A DNA stretch of 45,283 bases, from assembly GCF_900128945.1 (NCBI RefSeq), contig NZ_FQUD01000001.1:1036933-1082215 (forward strand), written 5' to 3'. A model generated the notes under the pieces. The model ran no database searches and had not been told where the DNA came from. It worked only from the letters and a program-made list of their open reading frames with translations. Shown here piece by piece: positions 23,885 through 32,727 of the stretch. The stretch is from Chryseobacterium sp. OV279. Its GTDB lineage: Bacteria; Bacteroidota; Bacteroidia; Flavobacteriales; Weeksellaceae. The position numbers were made by a program, and so were the translations under genes. Each line of letters starts with the position of its first letter. Position 1 is the stretch's first letter.

Positions 23885-25015
23885 TTAAGAAATAATTGTG
23901 AATGTATTTTCGTTATCCTTTGATCTTCCGGTGATTAAGTTCCGGTCTACACCATATAGATTCTGGTAAATATCCTTCTGTACCATTGAGCTGGAAAGGT
24001 ATCCCCAATGATTTCCTACTTCATATTTAAAGCTGTTGAGCACATCATCCTCCACAAAAGTGCAGTCAATAATGGAGACAATATCTTTGAATTTTTCAAT
24101 ATCACCCGGTCCGTTTTTACCCAATCTCGGCGTCAGAATATTTTTGGTGAACTGTGAAATTCCCAATATCGTATCTTTCCTGTTTAAATAGATAGAAACA
24201 CGATTGGCGAGCAGCGGAAGTTTATTGAATGAGTCTTCCGAATCTTCGAACACTTTATAGGTGACATCCGCATTTAAAAGAAGGACCTGATCGATTACGC
24301 GAAGAATATTTTCCTTTTTTAAGCTGTACAGCATACTTTGAAGCACTCTGTTTCCCATGGAATGCGCCATCAGATGTATCCTCTGATTGCAGGGAGCCAG
24401 ATCACGGTTCGAAAAAATATCTTTTAAAAACTGAGTGTAAAAATAGAAAAGTCTCATCAGGGAAGATCCTGAATTGATGCTTGATGCCTTATCGTCAAAA
24501 TAAGTCAGAGGAACAATGCTGCTTGAAGCAGGCCAGCTTACGAACAGAATATGCTCTACCGGTGATGCCGGATTATCGATGAACAGTTTTTTAAGATCAA
24601 TCATGGCTTTTAATTCATCATCAAAATCATAGGCATAACCATGGATGAAGATCAAAACATCACTTCTGTCTTTTGTAGACGACATATTCTTATAGAGTTC
24701 ATAGAACATTCGCTGGGTTCCGCCGAGGTTATTGGCTGTAAGCGTAGATTTCTTAATGCCTTTTTCGTTCTGTAAAACTTCCAGGACATCCTGATAGCCT
24801 TGTTTTTCGGGCTCAGAGAATAATTTGTAGTTTAAAATATTCCTGTTGGTGTAGTCTTTCTTCTTTTTGGCTGCTGCAGTAGGCTCTTTATAGGTGTCAA
24901 AATCACATTTTGCGATTCTGAAATTGGGAATAGAGTATTCATCATTAGAAAATGAGTCTACTTTTTCGCCCTTATGACGGACGATCTTACGATTGCTTAG
25001 GATATAAACAGCCAT
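23885..25015 (-). CDS. DUF900-type alpha/beta hydrolase
   Basis: A 376-residue protein without a signal peptide. The hydrolase core shows the oxyanion-side FIHGYA (123-128), VSWPA (159-163) and the nucleophile elbow AHSMGNR (217-223, S219), as in DUF900 esterases/lipases of unknown role. The histidine may be H339 in GNHWGYLSS. The N-terminal 90 residues are charged and without recognised domain. It is unlinked to neighbours: 457 bases separate it from the GG-leader gene and it diverges from glnS. Cytosolic location is inferred. Confidence 0.82.
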   Translation of the reverse strand: MAVYILSNRKIVRHKGEKVDSFSNDEYSIPNFRIAKCDFDTYKEPTAAAKKKKDYTNRNILNYKLFSEPEKQGYQDVLEVLQNEKGIKKSTLTANNLGGTQRMFYELYKNMSSTKDRSDVLIFIHGYAYDFDDELKAMIDLKKLFIDNPASPVEHILFVSWPASSSIVPLTYFDDKASSINSGSSLMRLFYFYTQFLKDIFSNRDLAPCNQRIHLMAHSMGNRVLQSMLYSLKKENILRVIDQVLLLNADVTYKVFEDSEDSFNKLPLLANRVSIYLNRKDTILGISQFTKNILTPRLGKNGPGDIEKFKDIVSIIDCTFVEDDVLNSFKYEVGNHWGYLSSSMVQKDIYQNLYGVDRNLITGRSKDNENTFTIIS

Positions 25016-25126
25016 ATTCAGTAATTTTTACAAACGGTTTTTAGTTTTAACTAAATTAATGAAAAATATTGAATTATCATCAGTTTTGCTTTTAAATTAT
25101 CATTTTCGTAAGCCCTAAATTTTCCT

Positions 25127-25134
25127 TAACTTTG
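25127..25134 (+). promoter_or_regulatory. Minus-7 promoter element for glnS
   Basis: TAACTTTG fits TAnnTTTG 38 bases before ATG 25173. No clear TTG box upstream. Confidence 0.45.
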
Positions 25135-25172
25135 TAAAACTTTTTTTGCATACAATAAAAGCTAATTTAATA

Positions 25173-26846
25173 ATGGAAGAAGAAAAAAAATCACTCAATT
25201 TTATTGAGCAAATTATTGAAGATGATATGGCAAACGGACTGAATAAAGATCAGATTCGTTTCCGTTTTCCCCCTGAACCTAATGGATACCTGCATATTGG
25301 CCACACAAAAGCCATCTGCATCAACTTTGGGCTGGGTGAAAAGTACAACGCTCCCGTAAACCTTCGTTTCGACGATACGAACCCTGAAAAAGAAGAGCAG
25401 GAATTCGTAGATTCTATCAAGAAAGATGTTGAATGGCTGGGTTTCAAATGGGATAAAGAGCTATATGCATCCGACTACTTCCAGCAGCTTTATGAATGGG
25501 CCGTACAGATGATCAAAGAAGGAAAAGCTTACGTAGATGAGCAGCCGTCTGAGGTAATCACTGAGCAGAGAAAGAATCCGGCAGAACCTGGAATTGAGTC
25601 GCCGTTCAGAAACCGTCCGGTAGAAGAATCCCTTGATCTGTTCGAAAGAATGAAGAACGGAGAATTTGAAGAAGGGGCAATGTCTCTTCGTGCGCAGATC
25701 GATATGGTTTCTCCGAATATGAACTTACGTGATCCTGTGATGTACAGAATCCTGAAAAGACCTCACCACAGAACAGGGACAACATGGAAAATTTATCCTA
25801 TGTACGACTGGGCGCATGGTGAATCCGATTATCTGGAGCAAGTTTCACACTCATTATGTTCATTGGAATTTGAAAACCACAGACCACTTTATAACTGGTA
25901 TCTGGAGCAGGTATATGATGAATCTAAAATAGCACCGAAGCAGAGAGAATTCGCAAGAATGAATGTCTCTTATATGATCACGTCTAAAAGAAAATTACAG
26001 AGACTGGTTGCTGAAAATGCGGTAACAGGTTGGGACGATCCGAGAATGCCTACGATCTCAGGAATGAGAAGAAAAGGATTCACGCCGACATCCATTAAAA
26101 ACTTCATTGAAAAAGTAGGAGTTGCGAAAAGAGAAAACCTGATCGAGATCCAATTGCTTGATTTCTGTGTTCGTGAAGATTTGAACAAGGTGGCGAAACG
26201 TGTAATGGCAGTGGTAGATCCGGTAAAACTGGTGATTGAAAACTATCCTGAAGGCAAGGAAGAATGGCTTGAAACTGAAAATAATCCTGAACAGGAAAAT
26301 GCAGGGACAAGAGAAGTTCCTTTCTCAAGAGAATTATATATTGAAAGAGAAGACTTTAAGGAAGAAGCGAATAATAAGTTCTTCAGACTGAAATTAGGCG
26401 GAGAAGTTCGTTTGAAATCAGCATATATTATCAAAGCGGAAAGAGTTGAAAAGGATGAAAACGGTGAGATCACTACGATCTACGCCAGTTATGATGAAAA
26501 GAGCAAGTCAGGAAGCGGAACGGAAGAAAGTCTGAGAAAAGTAAAAGGTACACTTCACTGGGTATCTGCTACTCATGCTATTCCGGTAGATGTGAGAATT
26601 TATGACAAACTCTTTACAGTAGAGCAGCCGGATGCAGAAAAGGATGTAGATTTCCTTAACTTCATTAATCCGGAATCTGTAACTACGATTAAAGGATTTG
26701 CTGAACCAAGCTTAAAAGATGTAGCCATAGGTGAGCCACTTCAGTTCCAGAGAATCGGGTACTTTACAAAAGACCAGGATTCTACGGATTCTAATCTGGT
26801 ATTTAACCGTACTGTAACGTTGAAAGATTCTTTCAAACCGGAATAA
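25173..26846 (+). CDS. glnS: Glutaminyl-tRNA synthetase
   Basis: A 557-residue class I aminoacyl-tRNA synthetase charging tRNA-Gln. The start is ATG 25173 (MEEEKKSLNF); an upstream TTG frame at 25146 begins close behind the minus-7 element and is less likely. It has HIGH (41-44) in PEPNGYLHIGHTKA, the KMSKS-equivalent SKRKL within MITSKRKLQ, a catalytic Rossmann core and two C-terminal beta-barrel anticodon-binding domains (about 340-550). The pattern favours GlnRS over GluRS. It ends before a strong bidirectional terminator at 26871-26904. Confidence 0.95.
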   Translation: MEEEKKSLNFIEQIIEDDMANGLNKDQIRFRFPPEPNGYLHIGHTKAICINFGLGEKYNAPVNLRFDDTNPEKEEQEFVDSIKKDVEWLGFKWDKELYASDYFQQLYEWAVQMIKEGKAYVDEQPSEVITEQRKNPAEPGIESPFRNRPVEESLDLFERMKNGEFEEGAMSLRAQIDMVSPNMNLRDPVMYRILKRPHHRTGTTWKIYPMYDWAHGESDYLEQVSHSLCSLEFENHRPLYNWYLEQVYDESKIAPKQREFARMNVSYMITSKRKLQRLVAENAVTGWDDPRMPTISGMRRKGFTPTSIKNFIEKVGVAKRENLIEIQLLDFCVREDLNKVAKRVMAVVDPVKLVIENYPEGKEEWLETENNPEQENAGTREVPFSRELYIEREDFKEEANNKFFRLKLGGEVRLKSAYIIKAERVEKDENGEITTIYASYDEKSKSGSGTEESLRKVKGTLHWVSATHAIPVDVRIYDKLFTVEQPDAEKDVDFLNFINPESVTTIKGFAEPSLKDVAIGEPLQFQRIGYFTKDQDSTDSNLVFNRTVTLKDSFKPE

Positions 26847-26870
26847 TTTTTATCCGGAATAAAAAACATA

Positions 26871-26904
26871 AAAAGCCCAGCTGAAATAGTTCAGCTGGGT
26901 TTTT
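26871..26904. terminator. Bidirectional terminator, glnS / lipoprotein gene
   Basis: CCCAGCTGAA (26876-26885), ATAG loop, TTCAGCTGGG (26890-26899), then five T on plus and CTTTTTATG on minus. Confidence 0.9.
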
Positions 26905-26922
26905 ATTTGTCAGTACAGTTAC

Positions 26923-27582
26923 TTAGATATCTCCGTAATACAGTTTTGCACTCATTCCGGCATATCCTCCGCACATCGTATGTTCAATGTAAAGAGTAAT
27001 ACCTACCATAGGTTTTTTGTAGGCTCTCATAAACTCTTCTATTCTCAAAAACAGCACATGCATTACTGCTGTAGCAGTAGCAGCACTGATATAGGTTTGA
27101 GGAACGAAATCGTAATATGGTTGGTTAGGATAAATATTGATGGTTGCTTTATTAATGGCAGGATCATTTTCAAGATCAACAATCTTTGAGGTATTGAATT
27201 TGATCAGATCCGGCGATAATAAATATTCAGTGGTGATGTGTTTCTGCAGGGCAACAAAATACCAATCGTCTGCCGGCAACGAAGTATTGCTGTTAGGTGT
27301 CTGCGAATACCATTTTGGAGTAGTTATAGTAGGGTGATGTACCGGCAGCTGATTATTGTAAACAGGCGTATTGGTAAGATTAGCCAGACGACATTTTGCT
27401 AAATCTTCCGGGGTCAAGTAATAGATCTGACTTCCTTCACCTGCATTTTTTGAAGCGGATGGTGATGTCATATTAATGTTGGTGTCTTCAGACATCGTTA
27501 CGCTGTCTGTGCTGCATGAATTAGCAACAAATAAAAAAGTGAATGCAGAAACTGCAAGTGAGATGATTTTAATTTTTTTCAT
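26923..27582 (-). CDS. Lipoprotein of unknown function
   Basis: A 219-residue lipoprotein: signal peptide with lipobox VANSC (C23), followed by a Ser/Thr/Asn-rich linker (25-50). The mature domain (about 52-219) is rich in Tyr, Pro and Thr, with a hydrophobic stretch AATATAVMHVLFLRIEEF (about 163-180) and a C-terminal GITLYIEHTMCGGYAG. No family is recognised. It has one of the two best promoters in the window (27611-27641) and a shared terminator, so it is a well-defined single-gene unit that is probably expressed. Location: outer or inner membrane periplasmic face. Confidence 0.75.
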   Translation of the reverse strand: MKKIKIISLAVSAFTFLFVANSCSTDSVTMSEDTNINMTSPSASKNAGEGSQIYYLTPEDLAKCRLANLTNTPVYNNQLPVHHPTITTPKWYSQTPNSNTSLPADDWYFVALQKHITTEYLLSPDLIKFNTSKIVDLENDPAINKATINIYPNQPYYDFVPQTYISAATATAVMHVLFLRIEEFMRAYKKPMVGITLYIEHTMCGGYAGMSAKLYYGDI

Positions 27583-27610
27583 GGGACTATAGTTTTAAAA
27601 ATGTACGCCG

Positions 27611-27641
27611 CAAATGTAGTCCATAAGAGTATAAATCCCAA
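27611..27641 (-). promoter_or_regulatory. Full flavobacterial promoter (TTG-N20-TACATTTG)
   Basis: On the minus strand: TTG (27641-27639), 20-base spacer, TACATTTG (27618-27611). Both boxes and spacing match the TTG-N17-23-TAnnTTTG consensus, 28 bases before ATG 27582. Confidence 0.7.
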
Positions 27642-27799
27642 TGGAAGGAGATAGTTTTGCATATGATACATATCACTTTATTTAGACTAATTAAAAACAA
27701 TAAAATTAAGAAACAAGATTTAATTTAATTCTTACACCAGACAGATACCCCGAATGAAAATAAGCTGATAACGCTCCGATTTTAAATATTAGACCCATA

Positions 27800-27830
27800 A
27801 AAACCGGACTGATATAATCTGTCCGGTTTT
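27800..27830. terminator. Terminator after the oleate hydratase gene
   Basis: AAAACCGGAC (27800-27809), 11-base loop, GTCCGGTTTT (27821-27830). Nearly symmetrical; on the minus strand it serves ohyA, 78 bases past its stop. Confidence 0.8.
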
Positions 27831-27907
27831 ATTGACTGTTTAAGACTGTTTCATCAAATTTTCGAAAAACTATTGAAAATTAATGTCATATACTAACCTC
27901 CAGCCTC

Positions 27908-29848
27908 TTATCCTTTCACTCCTTTGATCCAGTCATGAAATTTACCGAACTGTTCCATAATAAAAGATTCATGGTCTTCTTTTTCTTCCGGACGGTCTAC
28001 CAGAATATGCTCAAAGTAGCTTCCTTTCAATACTTTTCTTAAAAGACCTTCCCCAATGAATGGTTTGTAGTCGTTCAAAGCTTGGGTAGCTTTTAATAAA
28101 TGTCTGATGTCATATTGTAGCGGGTTAATATCTGGAACCTGTTTATTAAGGTTAAGAAGATTATATACTGCAATTCTAGCCGTTCTTACGGAGCTTTCCA
28201 TAGTAAAGACCACATCGTTATTCGTTTCCACAAACTGTCCTACCAGTCCTAAATTGGTACAGCCTTCCGGAACGACTCTCGGACGGTCGCCCTGAGCTCT
28301 TGGCATAAACATAGAAGTAATGTATGGCATAAATGAAATACGGACAATCGTATTTTCCACCACATTATCCAGCTGATCTGTGATTCCCAAATGATAGCAC
28401 AGCTCTGCAAGGATTTCATTTCCGGTACATTCCGGCATTGTTTTTTTGATGTAGTTTCCTTCTTTGTCCATCAGAAGGGAATATACCCATACTACCAAGA
28501 TATCATCCGGCTGAGTAGGGAAGTGCGGCTGTCTGTTGCAAGTAAAACTCATCACCCAGTTTGAATCCGTGATTGTAATGATTCCTCCGGTAGCTGTTCT
28601 TCCGGAATACGGATCGTTCACACATAATTCTTTTAATTTTTCCGTAAAAGCAGAAGGTCGGCATGTAAGCGTAGCAGATTCCCATGAGGATTTTTCAATG
28701 TGACTGCAGAATTTTTCAGGTTTTCCGAAGACTTCTGACTTAGCGGCCAGGTTTTTCCATAGCATCCATCCCGGGCCTTGTCCTGCACTGCTGTTATCTA
28801 GTGTGATTTCGGGAGCGGTATTATTGTCGGCATAGAATGTACTTTCGGTCATAGATCCTGTGGTGACAATCACGTAATCTTCTTTTCCGACAGGGATTTT
28901 CACTTCTTTGCCATCCTGTTCCGTGATGATGCCTTCCACTGTTTTTCCTTCTGTATTGATATGAATATCGAGATCTTTAACCAAAGTATTAAACTGGATC
29001 TGCACTCCTTTTTCAACAAGGAAGTTTTTTAAAGGCGTAACGTAGGTGTCAAACTGATTGTATTTCGGGAATACCAGACAGGAGAAGTCTTTCATTCCGT
29101 CGATAGCGTGAAGGAATCTGTGCATATACAGTTTCAGCTCCAATAAACTGTGCCAGTTTTCAAAAGCGAACATAGAGCGCCAGAAGAACCAGAAATTACT
29201 GTTAAGGAATGATTCCGCAAAATAATCTTCAATCGTAAGGTCATCAAGCTCCTCTTTTTTCTTTAATAAAAGTTTCACGATGGCCAGCTGGTCCTTTTTC
29301 TCAAGTCCGAATTTACTGAAATCCTGGATTTCTCCCTGATTGTGGATCAGTCTCGCTTTGGAATAATTCGGGTCATTATCATTGATCAGACGGTATTCGT
29401 CCAAAACACTGTATGGCGCGGGAAGTTCAAGGGCAGGAATATCCTGGAACATATCCCATAAGTTTTCATAGGTCATATCCATTTCACGACCACCTCTGAT
29501 GATATAGCCGTCTTTTGCATTTCCGGCACCGTCCAGTGAACCTCCTTCAACATTAAGCTGGTCAAGGAAAATAATGTTTTTTCCCGGAACACGTCCGTCA
29601 CGGATGAAATAATAAGCGGCAGACATTCCTGCGATACCACTTCCTACAATATAAATTTTACTGTTTTCATAGGATTTTAAGGGAATTCCTTTATTACGCT
29701 GATAGTTTCCGATTTGGTCTGAAAAAGGCATCGTCTTTTCAGGAGTGTTAATCTGAACTTCTTTACTGGAATCCGGTTCGTGGTTTATTTTTCCGAACTG
29801 TTCAGAAGCATTTAAAACCTGGTCGAATTTTGAATTGATCGTACTCAT
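27908..29848 (-). CDS. ohyA: Oleate hydratase (myosin-cross-reactive antigen family)
   Basis: A 646-residue FAD-dependent enzyme adding water to the cis-9 double bond of oleic acid to give 10-hydroxystearic acid, detoxifying or salvaging unsaturated fatty acids. The FAD Rossmann motif VGSGIAG lies at 68-74. The residues identified as catalytic in the Elizabethkingia meningoseptica enzyme fall at the same numbers here: E122 in GGREM and Y241 in LKLYMHR; total length is also the same. No signal peptide; usually membrane-peripheral. An AraC regulator lies 88 bases upstream on the same strand. TATAAAGGTA near 29871-29880 is an imperfect minus-7 element. Confidence 0.95.
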   Translation of the reverse strand: MSTINSKFDQVLNASEQFGKINHEPDSSKEVQINTPEKTMPFSDQIGNYQRNKGIPLKSYENSKIYIVGSGIAGMSAAYYFIRDGRVPGKNIIFLDQLNVEGGSLDGAGNAKDGYIIRGGREMDMTYENLWDMFQDIPALELPAPYSVLDEYRLINDNDPNYSKARLIHNQGEIQDFSKFGLEKKDQLAIVKLLLKKKEELDDLTIEDYFAESFLNSNFWFFWRSMFAFENWHSLLELKLYMHRFLHAIDGMKDFSCLVFPKYNQFDTYVTPLKNFLVEKGVQIQFNTLVKDLDIHINTEGKTVEGIITEQDGKEVKIPVGKEDYVIVTTGSMTESTFYADNNTAPEITLDNSSAGQGPGWMLWKNLAAKSEVFGKPEKFCSHIEKSSWESATLTCRPSAFTEKLKELCVNDPYSGRTATGGIITITDSNWVMSFTCNRQPHFPTQPDDILVVWVYSLLMDKEGNYIKKTMPECTGNEILAELCYHLGITDQLDNVVENTIVRISFMPYITSMFMPRAQGDRPRVVPEGCTNLGLVGQFVETNNDVVFTMESSVRTARIAVYNLLNLNKQVPDINPLQYDIRHLLKATQALNDYKPFIGEGLLRKVLKGSYFEHILVDRPEEKEDHESFIMEQFGKFHDWIKGVKG

Positions 29849-29936
29849 TATGTATTGTTTTAATTAACAGTATAAAGGTACCTCTATTCATTATGCAAGA
29901 TATATCCCTAATGTCAGAATTACTATCCCCAAATTC

Positions 29937-30815
29937 TTACGACTGAATATTTTCCCGGTTTCTGTACTCGGAAGGAGAGATGGACGTCTGTTTTTTGAAA
30001 AAGCGACCGAAAGCTGATGCGGAATTAAACTGCAGCTCAAAAGCAATCTCCGAAATCGTTATTTCAGGGCTGCCCAGCATCACGTAAGCTTCCTTCAACA
30101 GGGCTTCGTCGATGACCTGATGAGGGGTTTTGCCGCTTGCCTTTTTAATGACCTCAATAAGGTATTTGCTGGAAACAAAAAGCTGGTCGGCATAGAACTG
30201 AACCGTCCGGTCCTTCCGTATATTTTCCCGGATCAGTTGACTGAACTTTAGAAAAATATCTTTTTTGCCTTCTTCTTTTTCAATACAGCTGTCATTTTCC
30301 GTTTCCATAATATCCGCTGTTTCCAGAAGCAGATTGAAAATAATGGTACGGACAATTTCTTCGGTAAATTTTCCCTGCTTTCTGGATTTTTTCTTCAGAT
30401 AATCCAAAAGGTTCTGCAATAGGGCTGAGTTTTTCTCATTGGTCTTGACAATGCTGTAAGAACCGTTTGAAAACAGATTCATTTTTTCAATGATAAAAGG
30501 ATTGGAAATGTTTTTGATCAGGAAATTTTTGTCAAAAAAGAGGAGTTTCATTTTAAAATCTTCGCTGGTTTCCAAAAACTTGACAATGGTAGATGGAGCT
30601 GCAACCAGAAAGCTATGGGCATCCACATGATATTTCCTATTATCAATTTCAATGCTTATGTCTCCGGCTGTACAAATGCACAAAGCATAATAATCCATGC
30701 GGAATGGTGTCTCGGGGAAATTGAAAATAGGATTTCCGGAAGATATATAATAAGACTGCCGGCAGTCAATACTGTAAAATGATAGCGTATCATGTAAATT
30801 CTCGTAGGTTATCAT
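29937..30815 (-). CDS. AraC family transcriptional regulator
   Basis: A 292-residue soluble regulator: N-terminal cupin-like sensor (about 20-110; ISIEIDNRKYHVDAHSFLVA) and C-terminal double helix-turn-helix (about 190-288; YADQLFVSSKYLIEVIKKAS and EIAFELQFNSASAFGRFFK) with the family ending SPSEYRN. It sits directly upstream of ohyA on the same strand and divergently from an MFS exporter, so it is the likely local regulator of fatty-acid hydration or of export (inference). No membrane segment, unlike the AraC protein at 13056. Confidence 0.9.
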   Translation of the reverse strand: MITYENLHDTLSFYSIDCRQSYYISSGNPIFNFPETPFRMDYYALCICTAGDISIEIDNRKYHVDAHSFLVAAPSTIVKFLETSEDFKMKLLFFDKNFLIKNISNPFIIEKMNLFSNGSYSIVKTNEKNSALLQNLLDYLKKKSRKQGKFTEEIVRTIIFNLLLETADIMETENDSCIEKEEGKKDIFLKFSQLIRENIRKDRTVQFYADQLFVSSKYLIEVIKKASGKTPHQVIDEALLKEAYVMLGSPEITISEIAFELQFNSASAFGRFFKKQTSISPSEYRNRENIQS

Positions 30816-31031
30816 TTTTTACGTATTGATTAGGTTTAAATTTTACTTATTATTTTGGAATTTTAAGGTCAAAAATCCCATTGTTACTGCAATTTACGAA
30901 AATTATAAAAGTTGATTGCCCGATTATACTGGATTATTTGCTGATTTTATCCCAACCTGGCATATTCTTGCCTCTATTGAGGTGATTGATAAAAAAAGTA
31001 CCTTTTAAAGGGCTTTCCGGACCAATTTCCC

Positions 31032-31039
31032 TAAATTTG
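31032..31039 (+). promoter_or_regulatory. Minus-7 element for the MFS gene
   Basis: TAAATTTG followed by C, 36 bases before the GTG start at 31076. Its position makes the longer frame from 30986 unlikely. Confidence 0.5.
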
Positions 31040-31075
31040 CATCTTACTAGGTTTTCTCCCCCAAAAAATAATATT

Positions 31076-32302
31076 GTGAAATTAATTAGCGTATATACGG
31101 GTTCTTTCAAAGGACTCTCAGAAGAGAGCTGGATGTTGGCGCTGGTGATGCTCATCAATCGTGCAGGTTCTATGGTACTTCCTTTTTTAGGAGTGTACAT
31201 GACGGGTCATCTCCATTTCAGCATAGAAAATTCAGGAATCATTCTGAGCTTTTTCGGAATAGGTTCCGTATTGGGCTCATGGCTTGGAGGTTTGATTACG
31301 GATAAAATCGGAGAATACCGTGTGCAGAGTTTAAGTCTGCTGCTGAGCGTGCCTCTGTTCTGTCTGATTCCGCTTTTTAAAACAGAAGTGGGGCTGGCTG
31401 CTATTATTCTGATTCAAAGTATCGTCAGCGAAACTTTTCGTCCTGCGAACTCTGTGGCGATCACTAAATATGCTAAACCTGAAAATATCACCAGAGCTTT
31501 CTCCCTCAACCGGATGGCTGTCAACCTTGGATTTTCCATAGGCCCGGCGCTGGGAGGAATATTATCTGCCATTTCTTATGAATTTTTATTTTTCAGTAAC
31601 GCCCTGGCCGCCTTGCTGGCTGGTTTAATGTATATCCGGTTCTTCGGAAAACGGAACAAAGAAGCTTCATTAAAACCGAAAAAAGCAAAAGAAGCCATTG
31701 CTATAAAGAAAGAAAATTCCCCATACCGCGACGGTAAATTCATGCTTTACAGTTTCTTCTGTATGCTGTTTGCCATCTGTTTCTTTCAGTTATTCAGTAC
31801 GTTGACTATTTTCTATAAAGATACGGCGCATTTAAGTCAACAAAATATCGGGTATATTCTTGGTTATAGCGGGTTCCTTATTGTGCTGCTTGAGATGGGC
31901 TTTGTACAGATCGCGGAGAAGTATTTCAGTCTGGCCTTTACGCTGCTTATTGGAACTGTATTGTGTGGTCTTTCGTATGCCATGTTAGCATTTGATTATT
32001 CCATCCTTACTCTTATTGTTTCTATGACATTGCTGTGTATCGGGGAGATTTGGACTCTGCCGTTTATGTCTACGATAACCGCATTACGCTCCGGTGAAAA
32101 CAACAAAGGAGCATACATGGGAATGAATGGAATATCCGTTGCTATAGCCTTTATCATTACGCCATATGTGGGAACGATGACTGCAGATAAGCTAGGCTTC
32201 AATACACTATGGATAGCAACCGGTGTATTGGCAATAGGTATTGCAATTGGGTTCTATTTTGTAATCCCGTGGATGCTGAAGAAGAGAGTGGGAGAGTCTT
32301 AG
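31076..32302 (+). CDS. MFS transporter (multidrug-resistance type)
   Basis: A 408-residue inner-membrane transporter with about 12 hydrophobic helices. The start is GTG 31076 (MKLISVYTGSFKGLSEESWM); the 30 codons before it in the open frame are polar and overlap the promoter element. Motif-A-like GGLITDKIGEYR follows helix 2 and the motif-C-like region LGFSIGPALGGIL lies in helix 5, the latter being the antiporter signature of drug exporters. It diverges from the AraC gene at 30815, suggesting shared control and a possible role in exporting fatty acids or antimicrobial compounds (inference). The substrate is unknown. Confidence 0.88.
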   Translation: MKLISVYTGSFKGLSEESWMLALVMLINRAGSMVLPFLGVYMTGHLHFSIENSGIILSFFGIGSVLGSWLGGLITDKIGEYRVQSLSLLLSVPLFCLIPLFKTEVGLAAIILIQSIVSETFRPANSVAITKYAKPENITRAFSLNRMAVNLGFSIGPALGGILSAISYEFLFFSNALAALLAGLMYIRFFGKRNKEASLKPKKAKEAIAIKKENSPYRDGKFMLYSFFCMLFAICFFQLFSTLTIFYKDTAHLSQQNIGYILGYSGFLIVLLEMGFVQIAEKYFSLAFTLLIGTVLCGLSYAMLAFDYSILTLIVSMTLLCIGEIWTLPFMSTITALRSGENNKGAYMGMNGISVAIAFIITPYVGTMTADKLGFNTLWIATGVLAIGIAIGFYFVIPWMLKKRVGES

Positions 32303-32727
32303 GGTTTGAGAGTTTTGGAGTTTTTGGATGGAAGCTGGAAGTCTGAAGCTGAAAGTTGTGAAGGTCTGTAAACAAGTATACCATATCTGATTGTTTTGTA
32401 ATCATATCTAATATATAATGGTTAACGAAGTGTCTATCGCCAATCAATTTTATCGGAGATAAAATCCTTGAGCCTTAACATCGTAATATATTTAAATGTC
32501 TTTGCGCCTTTGCGATTTCAACTTTTTTTTGGAAACGCAAAGGCGCAAGGTTTTTAAGCTATGCGAATATGTAAGGCGCAAGAAAATCAAAGAATTTTAG
32601 CAAGGCTAACTTTAGATTTGAGTGGTAATATTCTTTTAATTATACAGCTTTTTATACTATAACAAAAATGTCTGAAATCTGACGTCTGACATCTGATATC
32701 TAAAACATAAAATCTTAGTTCTTGTTT
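32302..32727. repeat. Composite intergenic repeat region (families B, C, E)
   Basis: The 425-base gap between the MFS and YpdA genes is nearly all repeat. GGGTTTGAGAGTT (32302-32314) occurs again at 42069-42081. TTTTATCGGAGATAAAATC (from about 32446) and GCGCCTTTGCG recur at 1501-1561. An inverted repeat CTTTGCGCCTTTGCG (32500-32514) / CGCAAAGGCGCAAGG (32536-32550) has one mismatch. TCTGACGTCTGA (32678-32689) and GGCTCTTGGTTCT (32731-32743) match 2145-2216. No gene is seen. Confidence 0.75.
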
